Position numbers and translations under genes: made by a program
Assembly (NCBI RefSeq): GCF_000006565.2
Contig: NC_031472.1
Span: 310,001-374,000 of the forward strand
From: Toxoplasma gondii ME49
Lineage: Eukaryota > Apicomplexa > Conoidasida > Eucoccidiorida > Sarcocystidae
Length of the DNA stretch: 64,000 nucleotides
Direction: 5' to 3'
In this document: positions 1 to 18,344 of the stretch, one piece after another
How positions within the stretch are numbered: position 1 is the stretch's first letter
Layout of the letters: each line of letters begins with the position of its first letter
The notes under the pieces: model-generated
The model's database searches: none
The model's input: the letters and a program-made list of their open reading frames with translations, nothing else
Told to the model about the DNA's origin: nothing

Positions 1-1670
1 GCTTTCAACCGAAAGGAAATACAATAATAAACGTCCTGTTGAATGTCTGTGAAAGCGCACAGCTCCCCGTTCTGCCGTCTCGAACGCTGAAAAACTATGT
101 CGAGGCACAACTGTGACGTCAGGCCTCCCATTCTTTGAGAAAAAACAGATGCGTCAGGTGCTGCCTAGCTTCCTCGGAGGGCGAGAACCCACTGCGTTCA
201 TGCACTTCGTTTCCGTGTTTTCTGCCGCCGCAAATTTTCCGAAAAAAACTACAGGTTCCAGGCAAACCTGAACACCGCTGGGCTCTGGACATTCGACAGT
301 TTCAGCGAAACACTTTCGGAGACCGCGTCCAATCCGTGGCGCTCGCCAGGAGTAGAGGACCGATCCAGACTGAGCGTTTCTCTTCCACTCTGCATATCTT
401 AGTTTACTGCTGGAATTCCTCTCGGCGTGTAGCTGCGTCTCCGCATTTGCTGGTGACTTTCGAACCTTTCACAGGTGGTCACTTGGCGACGAAAGTAGGC
501 GTAACCTCCGCGACTGCCGCAAAGGCGCCGGATTCTAAACCTGACGCGGACCCTCGCTAAAAAAGACAAAGAAAGAAAAAACGTATCTGAGGGGTTTGAA
601 TTTTTGCCCAGTGGCTGTGCTACGCGCAAAGGGGCAGTGCCCGTGGAAAACCACGGCGACAGAAAGGTTTCGCTAAACGATACTTTCTTTCCCTCTCAAA
701 GTCTCCTCGCTTTCCGGGGATTTTACTCGCCTCGCTACGAACACCGGATCACTGAGAGAAACACCTAGAGCGTGTATGCTGCATATTTAGATGCGGGAGG
801 GAGTTACGGCTCTGCTTGTCTTCCGTTCTGAAGCAGAGTTTCGAGACAGACAGCAGAGTCGAGCAGACACCTCCGAGGAAGAAAGTGTAGGGTAAATCGC
901 GCGCCTCAGCCCCGACGAGAACTGCGCGTTTTTCCCTCGACGAGGGCCGTGCTGGCTGCGGAACTTGTCGCGGCGGCTGCGTTGCTTCGCCTGCCCCGGG
1001 AGAAGGCTTTGTGGCGGAATTCGACCTTTCCTGCGATGAACTCTTTTTCCTTTCTTCTTGCGTCCCAGAGAAAGGAACGAAACCCGGAAGAAACAGGAAA
1101 GACACTGACTTGTGAGCCACATCTCCGAGAGTTTTCCGCCGTCGCCTTTCGAGCCGCATGCGCGCCTGAATATGAAGTGTGCATGTCTCGTGTGTCTCCG
1201 CGATGACAGAGTGCTCCAGTCTTCTTTGAAGACGGAACAAAAGAAGAAACGGCTCGTCGGTTTCACGAGATTTTCCGTCTTGCTTGACAGCAAAGGAGCA
1301 AAGGCTCCGGGAAACGCTCGCGAGGCGTCACGTTTTCTTTCACCGCGTCTCCATCTAGAGTCGGAGTGTCTTTCTGCCTCGCTCTGTTGTCGCCTGCCAA
1401 TCAACGTTTTTTCCTTCTCGTCTGCCATCGCTTTCCAGTTTTTTCTCTCTCTGGCGACTGAGGCTGCTTCGCGTTTCGCGGCGAAGAGAAGAAGGAAGGA
1501 GAACGCCCTGGACACCATGTCTTCGTAAAAGCAGGAGAGCGAGGATCACCGAAGATCCTTCTGGGCGTCGTCGCGCGAAATCGCCGTACAGACGTACAGG
1601 TAAAAAGATGTCGCCATCTTATTCAAGATCCCGACAGATCAACTACTGCAGCAAGGTGAGTCATCGAAAG
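1..1670. other. Upstream region of the lysyl-tRNA synthetase gene; no gene supported
   Basis: Several frames of 60-240 codons are open on both strands here, especially on the minus strand between 787 and 1518. They are rich in Arg, Ser and Lys, have no domain I recognise, and overlap one another as GC-rich non-coding sequence does. The stretch probably holds the promoter and 5' untranslated region of the synthetase gene that starts at 1671. A consensus-like splice donor (AAG followed by GTGAGT) lies at 1653-1661, just before the chosen start codon, so a spliced leader exon is possible. Confidence 0.5.
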
Positions 1671-7492
<5,822 letters not shown>

Positions 7493-10400
7493 GAGCGAAC
7501 ACCTGCCTCGCGAGCAGAGGACGCCTCTTGCTGGTCCCGGCCCTCCGTTGTTTTTCGCAGATCTCGTTGTAGAGATTACAGACGATCTAGGAGTCGCTGT
7601 AGAGAACATGCGCGTGTAGGCGCGTGTCTAGGTCCTGTTTGCTTCTACAGCTCCCATGCTGATGTGAACATCTGCATCCGGTGTCTAGGGCATTTGCGCG
7701 GTCGGCAAGTTCCACGGCAGGTGTAAGATTTAGTAAGAGGTGTAGACCGCCGCTGCATCAAAAGCAGAGACTGAATCGAGGACAAACTCGGTTCTTTGTC
7801 AATTCCAGTGGTTTCGCTGAAAACGTCACCTTTTTGTGGAGGGCAAAAACGCTGCGGTGTCCCACTTACCTACCTCGAGACCGGAAGATCGTCTCGAGCT
7901 ACTATATGGCTGAAGGAGTGTACGGGCATTAGAGCCAACTTCTCTGCTCCGTCTGCTAGGCAATGGCTTATCCGTTAACATATTAGCTTTCTTGTCAAGA
8001 GGGAAAATGGGTGCCCGTACCAACACAGGGGGCAGGAGGCGCTCTTCTAGATTGATATAGTTCTTGAGTGCGACAGAGCAGGAGCATCGAACGATGCAAG
8101 CCACCACACCTGGTTACGTTCACATATCCCTCGACTTGGTGAAATCACGCTGCAAAAAAAACGAAAAACTGTTCCTTCATTGCAGACTCGTCTTCAAAGA
8201 CTCTCCTCGTGCCGGTGTCTCGATTGAAACAACGGCATCCGAATTACAGTAGCAGTTGCTCATTGTCGCACAGCAATTCAGGAAACCCACGGAGTCGCTG
8301 TGCCCATTCTCACTTGTCACTACGTGGTTATCTGACGAGAAAGTTAGTGAATTTCTGTGGAAAGGAATCCATTGCTCCACCTGCGTTTCCGAAAAACGGA
8401 GGAACGCTTCTTCGTTTCTTCCAGAAGCGAAACGGCCTGTCTCCTGGGGATCACAAAGACTTCTAAGTCGGGTGACGAGCTCGGTGCAATTACCTTTCCC
8501 CAGTATCGCATGGAAGGAATGCTACACAAGGTCTGTCCATCTTGAGCATCATGCTCGTGGTACAGGTGCTCTGCTCAGGAAAGTCTGCATGAAGTTGCCC
8601 GCTGAGGGCACAGGACGACTCGGCGTTTCTCAGCTGGTGATGAAACTTTCGTACAGAGCTCGTCTGCAGATCTTGTTCCGTAGTTAATCGATGTGTGATT
8701 CGGTATCTCCAACCAGCCGCACGCTGTGAACGTCTGGTTACAAAACGCAGAGACATTCTGATCACAAATTTTGTGCGAGCCGGCGTGCTTCTGAGCAGAC
8801 AGCGGCGCCTGGTCGTCCTGACCAGTGTTTACCGGCTGTCAAGCTTGTTCCACTGTTTTCTGCAGCGCCGCGGCTACATTTCCTAACCCTTCACTGGTGC
8901 TCGCGTCGCTTTCACGAAATCTCTACGTTCCGAATAATGGCCTTTTGTTGGTTGTACCGTGGTACCCCCCAACGTTGTGTGTGGACGCACATTCCTTTCG
9001 TGTATCACCTTCTACCGTTGTCACCACGTGGAACTTCCGACTGTGTTTCTCCGTTAATCCGATTTATGCACATCTACGTGTGGTGTGTTTCTGCACCAGC
9101 AACGATGAAATGCAATGCGGCATTTCAGATGCATACCCAAAGGTTCTCTGCCTGCCGCTTGCTCGGATCGCCGAGCTAGGGAAGCTGCGACATTTTTACC
9201 AGGAACGAAATGGGCACTCCCGCTCGGCAGATGCCACCAGATTTCCCATCCTTTAGGGCACGCTTGCGCCCTTTTCACGGAAGAAATCTTGAGGAAGGAC
9301 TAAAAACGCACATCGAGTGGTGCCTCTTCGTTCCCTTCCATCGTCCGCAGTCGACCGTGGGCAATGACGCTCATTGCACAAGTGGGAGTATCGTGAACGA
9401 ATTTTCCTTTTTTCGTAGGAGAATCGGCAAAAGCGATAGTCTGTGCTGTCAGAAAGTAGTAAGCTCGTTTTTCGGGTTATTCGTTCCGTTTTTCTCTGTT
9501 TCCACGTCTCCGCTGTGGTCAGGAGACTCTGCACAACGGTGTTCGTGCGTTGCGGCAGCGCTAGAGTCGGCGAGTTTGCTAGCCGGCACAGAGCAGTGTC
9601 GTTGCCATAGATGGCAATTCGAAGCAAGAGTTTCCCTGGAACCTCCTTTCTTCGTACTTTTGTTGGTCTGATGTTGCAAGCCGATCCCCGTTTTTCCCCA
9701 AAACGCTCTTTAACGTCGTCCCGCAAAAAGTCAAAGTGACTTGTGCTACGCAGCGCAGCTTTTCGTAAGCCTGCAGAACTAGTTGGGGTGGGCATCTGCA
9801 CTCCCACTCAGCTTTTTTCATTTCCGGGAAGCATAAACGGAGATGTAAGAGTTTCCTCCGTACCCTGCTGTTCGCGAGACTTTTCACTCTTCCCAGACAG
9901 CGTCGTTTGCCCCGTTTTTCAACGTTGACCCATCGACCGAGCCCGACTCAGCGCTCCGGTTGCTCCTCTCTCGCGAGGAACTGAAAGTGGTCCTCAACCC
10001 ATCATGAGGCAAATGCACTGACGAAAACTGGAAAGGAGTTTCAATTGAAGACTTCGGGGTAGCCAGTCTGCAGTGACGACGCAATGGTTGCATGTGAAGA
10101 AGCTTCGCTGAACTGCCGTCTTTACTTTGAGCAAAGCTGCATGTCACCCTCGAGTAATTCCGATTTTTTTCTGCCTTCTTGAGCGGTCGCTATTCTTTGA
10201 CGATCGTGTTTCGTTCCTTGTCTCACGCCTGGTCTTTTTGCCGTCACTCCTTGCTTCCAAGCAAAAGCACATGACTTAACTTCGACGTATTGTTCGTTTC
10301 TGCCGCCGTCGCCTGCGAGGAAGTCAGCGTGGTACACCCGCAGCGTGAGTCTTGGTCTTCTCTTTCGCCAAACAGGCGCCAGAGCGCTTCTACCTCGCTC

Positions 10401-10813
10401 TCGCCCGCCTCATCTGTTTCTTTTCCAGCGCGTGCTTCCCTCTGATTTCCCCTCTTTTTTGCTGCGCACTGGCTTGCCGTCAGCGGCCGCATTGTGAGAG
10501 GTTGTCCCCGCTTTCCTGTTCGCGGCACCCTCGTCAAATCAAGTCCGACCGTTTTTCTTCACCTTTTAGTCCGCTGTCAGAAAAGTGAGGATCTTCCGAA
10601 ACCACTCCAAAGAGCTCGACTGAAGAGCGCTTCCCTGGTATCCCCTCCGCGGCTTGTTTTTCTCCGCAGTTCGCTGCTGGGCGAACTCGCCCCCGAACCA
10701 GCCCCGCTTTGCTTTTTTCCTCGGGAGTCTGCGGCGCCTTCTGATGCCCGAAGAGTTTCTGTGCGTGTTCCTTCCGGACTCTTGCCGGGGAGAGTTTCTC
10801 TGAGGGTCCCAGA
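7493..10813. other. 3.3-kb spacer between the LysRS and monooxygenase genes; no gene supported
   Basis: The genes on both sides read rightward, so this stretch should contain the LysRS 3' untranslated region and the promoter and leader of the monooxygenase. Open frames are short. The longest is a minus-strand frame at 9253-9807 (184 codons, starting with GTG and with ATG at its fifth codon), with no recognisable motif and no neighbouring exon I could join to it. Pyrimidine-rich tracts at about 10340-10560 resemble leader sequence. Confidence 0.5.
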
Positions 10814-13743
10814 ATGCGGACGTCAAATTCAGACGCGATGTCCGACGACGCTGGGCTGAGGGCGGCCGTCGGCCTCGCGAAAGAGGCAGCCGCCCGCCAA
10901 CTCGCTGCAGAGAAGTTGGAGACGGAGTCGGAGAATTATCGAACGAGGAATTATCAAACGAATGATTCTCAAAGGGGGTATTCCCACGAGGACGCCGCGG
11001 TCAGTCGCGCGTCGTCCTTCTCTAGCAGCTACGACAGCGAAGACCGCTCTCTCTCGCGCTACTCGTTTTCGTCCTCGTTTCTAGACCACGAAGACGACTC
11101 CTACGGATTTAGCAGCAACGCGAGCGAGTCGAGCTTCCAGAGCTCCTGTGCAGGCGAGCCGCAAACCGAGGCCGAAAGCTTCTACGCGAGGCCGGAGGAA
11201 GGCGACATGTGCTCAGCGATTCCTTCGCAAGTCGACGTCGTTATTGTCGGGGCTGGACCTGCAGGCCTCACACTCGCCATAGACTGTCAGAGGCAAGGAC
11301 TTTCGTACTTGTGCGTCGACGTCCGACAAGACGTATCTCTGGAAAGTCGATCCATTCTGCTCCACCCTCGAACTCTCGAAATCATGCAAGTACGCAGACA
11401 AAAGAAGCAAAGGAAACAACGTTCTCCGGCTGTCGCGCTGCACCCGGATGGGCCGTCGACCCATTCGAATCGACTTCTGGCCTTCGAAACGAAACTGACC
11501 TTTTCGCTCTCAGCAAAGGCGTGTGGAACGTACACGAGGAACTTGTGAACCTGTTATCCACTTGAAACCTCAACGATTTACGCACATTTAAAGATACGCA
11601 TCTATGTGAATGTAATACCACAAATAAATCTGTACATGCAGGTAGGGGTGCAGGCCACAGACACGAGAGGGGGAGCCAAGGGTGGGTTGGAATCGGCTCC
11701 ACTACATTCGTGTAGACACACAGACAAATCCACATGCGCGTCTTCTTCATAAGCAGGCTGATCTACAGCGATCTGTCCCAGAAAAACAGAGTTCTACATG
11801 GATGGCTAGACACTCATATAGATATACAGAAAGATAAAGAGATGGAGAGATAGCTCTAGGTACGAAGAGAGATAGGAAGCTGGATGCAGCTGTCTGGGTC
11901 ACGTCGTCTTTTTCGACGCGAGGGATGGCTGCGAGAACTGGTTAGGAACAAAGAGGGTACGCAGAGAAGACAGTTTAAAAAGCTCTGCCTGTTTCCGTCA
12001 TCTGGTTTAACTTATCCCTTCCTCGTGTCTCAGGATCTGGGCGTCGCAGAGGCTTTGATTCTTCGGGGAATTCGTCTGCGAGGCCTGCGCATGTTTCTCA
12101 ACGGGGCTCTTGCGTCGGAGACTCCTCTCGGGCCTCTCGTTGTTCCGCCGCAGCCCAGCGGCCAGGCACTGGCGTCTCTGCCTTCCGCTTTGTTGTGCGG
12201 ATCCGCTTCCGGGGCGAGACATCCGTTCTCCCCTTTTCCAGGTGGCTCTTCTCTCTCCAGCAGCTCCACACCCTTCCCGTACGCCGTCGTCGTAGACCAG
12301 AGCGTCGTCGAGGCGGTGCTGCGCGACAAACTCAGGCGACTCGGCGGACATGTAGGACCAAGAAGAAGAACGGACGAAAGCCGAGAGCGACGGCGAGCAG
12401 AGAAAGGGAGGAAACACGAACGGAAAGGATAGGGAGAGAGAAGAAAGAAGAAGAGAACGTGTGAGGAGAGAAAAGAAAGAAGAGAACGAGAGGGCGAAAG
12501 CGTGAGAAGAAACACAAGGCAGAGAGGTGAAGGAGAGAGGACAGACGAAATGAGCAGGGCCGACGAGGCAGAGGGAAGAAATGCAAAGACGCAAGTTGAA
12601 AAGCGAAACAGGATTGACATCTTTCCAAAAGACGAATGACAAAAGGAGAAAAACGAGTTGTTAAGAACGGCTTCTGTGTAGTTTTTTCGTATCAAGAGGG
12701 GCATCTCCGTACTCACCTAGCGCTGTCGTCAGACGTAGTTGCAGGGACAAAGTGTGGCGTCTCAGGAGCTGTGCTGGCTTCACTTCTGCATCTGCCTGTA
12801 CCACCCTTGTTCCTTCTCTTCTCATCTCGCTTCGCCTCTCACTCGTTTTCCTTTCATCTTCTTTCTTTTTCCGTGTCTTCTTCGCAGCTTCGATCTTCCC
12901 TCACCACTGTCATTGGACCGCCGTTGTCTCTCACTTCTTCTCTTCTGTTGGCTTTTCAGGTTCACCGTCCTGTGGCGGTGTGGCGTTTGGAGCACCAAGA
13001 CACTGAGGAGCCTTCGTCGTTTCCAGTTCCTCTTCATCGCCGACGGAAACATCATTCTCGTCGACGGAGGCCTTACGTGGAACCGACGCGAGGGCGAAGC
13101 CTCGAGCGAGCCTCGCGAAGCCCAAGGGAGGCCTGTGCCTCGCCAGACGACCGCGAACCACATGCGGCTGACGCGGCGTTCTCCTCGCTCTCTGAGGATC
13201 CCTCTTCAGCGGAGAAGGAGAGACAGCCAGCGCGCGAGTCGGCCTCGGGAGAGAACGAGGCGCCGCGCGCTGGAGCGCGGGAGGCGGACCCCGAGGGACA
13301 ACCAGCAGCTGGAGAGCGAGGAGAGGAGGCGCGCGAGATGTTCGTGCGACACTCCGCCAGCATGCAGCAGCCGAGAGAAGGACGTGGACAGGACGGCGAG
13401 TTTCACAGAGGAAAGGCGACGCCGGGGGATGCGCAGGTGAAACCTGGCGAACGCAGGAGATTCACCACCACGGCAGAACCCAAGTGCTGGCGAAGCGCAC
13501 AGGAGGGGCCGGCGCCTGTCGCCACCGGCTTCTTGATCAATGAAGAAAGAGAAGACGAAGAAGACGTCGAAGGATACCCTGTCATTGTTCATCTGGCCAA
13601 ACTGTCGGACGCATTTGGGTCGGACGACCCCGCTTTCATCTCCGTCAGGTGCCGGTACGAACAACGCAGCAGCGAGGGCGGATGAATGGATCCTCAACAG
13701 TGAGGGCAAGCGACGGATGAACTGCAGAGCTCCCTCATGCACC

Positions 13744-13788
<45 letters not shown>

Positions 13789-16700
13789 GTGTTTGCATTG
13801 GTATGCAAGTGTATACATATCCATAGACATGTGTGCATGTGTGTGTATACATGTATTTTGGGATATATACTATGGAGTATGAAGTCACTGATGAGATGAG
13901 AAGAAACTGCACTGATGGTCAGAACTGTGTGAAGGCCTTGTTTTCTTCAGATATGTGGTGGGCTGTGATGGCGCCAAGTCGATGATCCGGAAGGCTTCGA
14001 GTATCTCATTCGACGGTGAGTTCTGGGCCTTGGAGTCGGGAAACGACACTATTCAGATCGCAACTTTTCCTTTTTCTCGGGTTTCTCTTCTCTTGTTCCG
14101 TTCCCCCTTCTTCTCTGTCGTCTTCCTCTTCTTCCCTTCGTCGCCGTTTTCTCCTTCACGAGAGACCTCGGCTCTGGTTCAAGAGAGACTCCACATGCAA
14201 ACCTGTAGACCACAAGTCGTGGAATTTTTTTCCAAAAAGAGCTTCTGCAGCCAGGCCTGTCGCAGAGGGTGTTGTTCTCGGGAGGATAGCCCTGACCGTC
14301 CTGGCCTCTGACGTCTTCGCTGCATGCATTTCTCTGTGTCTGTCGCCTCTCGTTCTCTTTTTTTTCCAGCTTTCTTCCGCACCCCAAACCCATTTTCTTT
14401 CTGGTGCACCCACAAAACATAACGGTGTTTCTATCCGCTGTCCTGTCTCTGCTTTTCATGTTCTCTCTGTTCGTCTTGTTCCGCCGTCAGGTGCCTCTCG
14501 CCCGTCGGAGTTTCTCTTGGCGGACGTCTCTCTGGACTGGTCTGCTCTGGCTGGAGGACTCGACCACCAAGAAGCTTCTTCGCTCTCGGATCCGTCTATG
14601 GTAGTTCCGGACGCGGCTGCGCTGGAGAGGGAGGCCGCGCTTGCCTCTCTCCACCAGCTGCTGCAGAACTCACCTCTCGACTGTCTCAACCTCTTTCTCT
14701 CCGGAGAAGGCTCGATGTTCCTGGCGCCCCTGCTTCCGCCTTTCTTCCAACTGCCTCGCCGGTGTCCCGAAAGCTCCGCCTCGTCCCCGACGCTCGCGGT
14801 CTCGGACAACGGAGACAGCGACGGCGGTCGGGGAGACACGGGCAGCGACGAGGAGACCGGCGCCCGCAGTGGCTGCGACCGGGAGAAGGAAGGCGGCTTG
14901 GGGAGGGCTGGTGCCTTGCTCGCTCACACCGAGGCTTCCGGGAATCTGCGGTGGAGACTCATCGCTCTCCGGGACTCGTCGGAGGGACTGTCGAGCTGTC
15001 AACCGTCAAGCGGAAACGCGGCGATGCGCGGACACAGCAGAGACGCCGACAGGGCTGACGCCAATGCAGCAGACAGCGACCGCGGACTCTGCTCCGAGAG
15101 GAGAAAAGGTACAACGGGAACAAGTGCTGCGGTCTCGAGCGACGAGGTCGTCCAGTTCATCGAAAAGGTGAGAGGAGAGAGACAGAAGGACCGCGAAAGA
15201 GACACGGCGAGCACCAGAGACACACGTGCATCTGTGGAGGGATGAACAGTCCAGAGAAAGGCCAATTTTGTGACAATTGACAATCTCGCGCAAGTCGGCA
15301 TGCGTCGGCGGGGAGCGGCGCGCTCACGGGGAGTTGGAGTGCGGCAGTCCCTGCAGACGTTTCGTTTCGCTGGACGCACCGACGATGTAGAGAGTCGAAA
15401 CTTATGTTCGTTCGGCTCCTCGGACTGTCGAAAGCGAAGGTGTTACTCAAAGAAGAAGCTCTTGAAAATTTTCGGTGTCGAAGGCGTTTGGAGCCTGTAA
15501 ACAGAGGTTCCCAGGATCGAAACCACGGAACTCTCCATCTCGCACTTTGAGTCGATCAGCAGGGCCAGACAAGCAGGGTGAATTGAAGAATACCGTCAAC
15601 TCTGTGCGTCCGAGCGTGCACTCGGTGAGCTTTTTGGAGAAGTATCGTCGTGTGTAAACTGTTCATTTCCAGTTCCTCTGGAAATCACAGTCAGCCTGCT
15701 TTTTCTCTGTCTGCTCAGATGATTCCGGGAACCTGCGTCCGGCGCATACACTGGAGCTGTGCCTACGCCTCCGGCAGCCGACTGGCGACTCGCTTCAAGC
15801 AAAGGCGCTGCTTTCTCGCGGGGGACGCTGCACATGCACACCCCCCTTTCTTCTCAGAGGGTCTGAACCTCGGAATTCAGGTCCGAAGACAGTGTGAAAG
15901 GAACACAACGCAGAAAAAGATGGAGGGAATGCGAACTTTCGCGCCGTAGGCTCTTGACAGAGAGAAGCATGCCACCGAGTCACACTGTGCACCAATGAAG
16001 TGGAAAATCCAAAAGTCCAGTCGACGCGTCTTTCCTGCTCCACGGAACAGCCAAAACCGGCAAGTTTCCTTGACACTGAACTCGACTTCCGGGAGCTGTG
16101 ATCCTAGGAATAGGAGCTTAGGTCGAGACCTTCTGCATGCACCACCCATCAGACGCAACTGAAGCTAGACTCCCTGTCGTTTCGCTTTGTGAACGGGGAG
16201 GTCTACGTCTCTTTTCCATGAATAAGACGTGTTTTTCTGCATGCGGAACCGTGTGGGACACAAAGCCCCAAGAAGCGGATGCGGTGTAGAGGCAGAAGTC
16301 TCAGGATCTGCTCGAGGTCGAGAGGAACAGAACGGAAGGGCAGTTGTGCCTAAGGGTGAGAAGTCCTCAATTTTCATCTGAGGAGGCAGACTCGATCTTG
16401 GAGGCAGAGGTGAGACTCCGATTTTGTTTTTCTCCAGGACGTCTACAACTTAGGCTGGAAGCTCGGCAGCGTCCTCAAGGGCGGCGCCAGCACGAGACTG
16501 CTGGAGTCTTACCACCGCGAGAGGCACCAAATTGCACAGGAAGTCATGGCGAGAGCTGGACGGACTCTCAATTTCATTTTCGGCAGCGCAGGAAAACCTT
16601 GTAAGCGGATCTGTCTCTCGTACAGGAAGCGCCTGTGCTCACCGTCCTGGGTGGACCACGGAGAACCTCGGCTGGTTCTTCTCGAAGGATTTGAAGGTCC

Positions 16701-18291
16701 GAATCCGAGTGCTGTTCTGTTGACAGGCGCGGGACCAAGCGAACCATGCATGAAAGGTTTAGCTCGTTATTTTTCGTCCTTTCCAGATTCCGCCTCTTGT
16801 CTCCAGTCAGGCCATGAGCTTCTTGATCCTCTTCTGCTGGGAACTGGGGAGCGAAACGAAGCGTTACTTTTCGGCGGGCGTTAGTGCGCTCGTGGACCCT
16901 CTGTCTGCAGCAAGAAAGAGACATCCTCACATGCATCACGTCTGGTGGTGCATAGCGTCAACATGCGAAACTACCTGTTGTGCACAGAGAGTACCGACTT
17001 CATGCGGGAGTCTCTAAGAGCCGCAAAAGGGACAGACCAGCCAGGCGAAGTGGAGCGCGTAGCTCCTGCGCGAGATGCGGTTCTGCAGTGTGTCGTCTTT
17101 CTTCGAAATGTTCTTCCGTGTTCTCTGTGTCTGATGTCCTCAGCATTTCTCTCTCGCTGCGTCCTGAAGTTCATGGGTCCGCTGCTTTCTCGACTTCCAG
17201 CTCTGGCTGACGCCGTCTCTCGGAATCTCTCTGTCATCGATGTGACCTACCAAGCGCCTACGTAGGTTTCGAAGTGACAGAAAACCTTTGTGTGTCGAAG
17301 CGTACTCCACTCGAAAGGATCTCGCACAAAACGGTTGTTGTCAACGCCATGAAAAAACTGCGTGAAAACACCAAACGCAGCTGTAAAACACCACAAGCAC
17401 GTTGAAAACCCTTTAAAGGACGTCGTAGAAACGACGGAAAATACTTCGAAAAAGCGAAAAATATTTCAAAAACACGACGGAAAATATTCCGAAAAATCAG
17501 CGAAAAACGGTTTGTAAACAAAGGGGACAAGGAGGCTTCTGGGAGTCTGCCTTTCTTTGTTCTCTCAGAATGTTGGGGTTTTGAGCGGCTTGTCTCAGTG
17601 TTTCGTCGGTTTGACAAAAACAGTTTTTCCTCCTTTCCGTTTCTCCTGTTTTCCTGCAGCGACGTCCTTGGTGTAGCTGGAACAACACCTTACGCTTCTC
17701 TGGAACCAGGCATGCAGGTCCCGGACTGTCTCGTCAAGGTCACTGAGGTAAAGTCAATTCTTCTGAAGTGCCTTCTGCAGTCCTGCATCTGTTTTTAGCG
17801 AACAGACCATGCGCAACGTCAGCTGGGAGCGGGGCGGAGAGTCTGAGAATTACGGACGTCTTTGATCAGTGGAGAAAAGAGCAAAACCAGAGTTTTCAGG
17901 TGCTTTTGGAAGTTCCTTGCGCCCGCCATCTGCGTCTAGACAGACGGAGATGCACCCTCAAGGACGAAGATGTCGAAATTGCAAAGTAGCAAGAAGGAGC
18001 TCTGCTTCGAGTGCGATGGGAGGAGACATAGGTGTTTTGGACAGCGCCATTTGATAAAAATACAGCCATATTGTATAGATACACATACCTTACCGACACT
18101 GCATGTATATATTGTATAGTGCATCTACGGATACCTATATATAAATATCAACATATACTACATCGATGTGTGTGCATATATAAATGAATGCAACATGTCA
18201 AAGTACATGGACTTTTTAAGCTCGTGTGGTGCATCTATGTGCGTATGTATACATAATACATATGTGTATGTCTACATATGAATGTGCTCAT

Positions 18292-18344
<53 letters not shown>

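Noticed and set aside
787..1518. 243-codon minus-strand frame with a hydrophobic start
   Set aside because: Composition is Arg/Ser-rich, no motif is visible, and overlapping frames on both strands are similarly open, as in GC-rich leader sequence.
9253..9807. 184-codon minus-strand frame in the spacer before the monooxygenase
   Set aside because: It begins with GTG, shows no domain, and no flanking exon or good splice signals support it.
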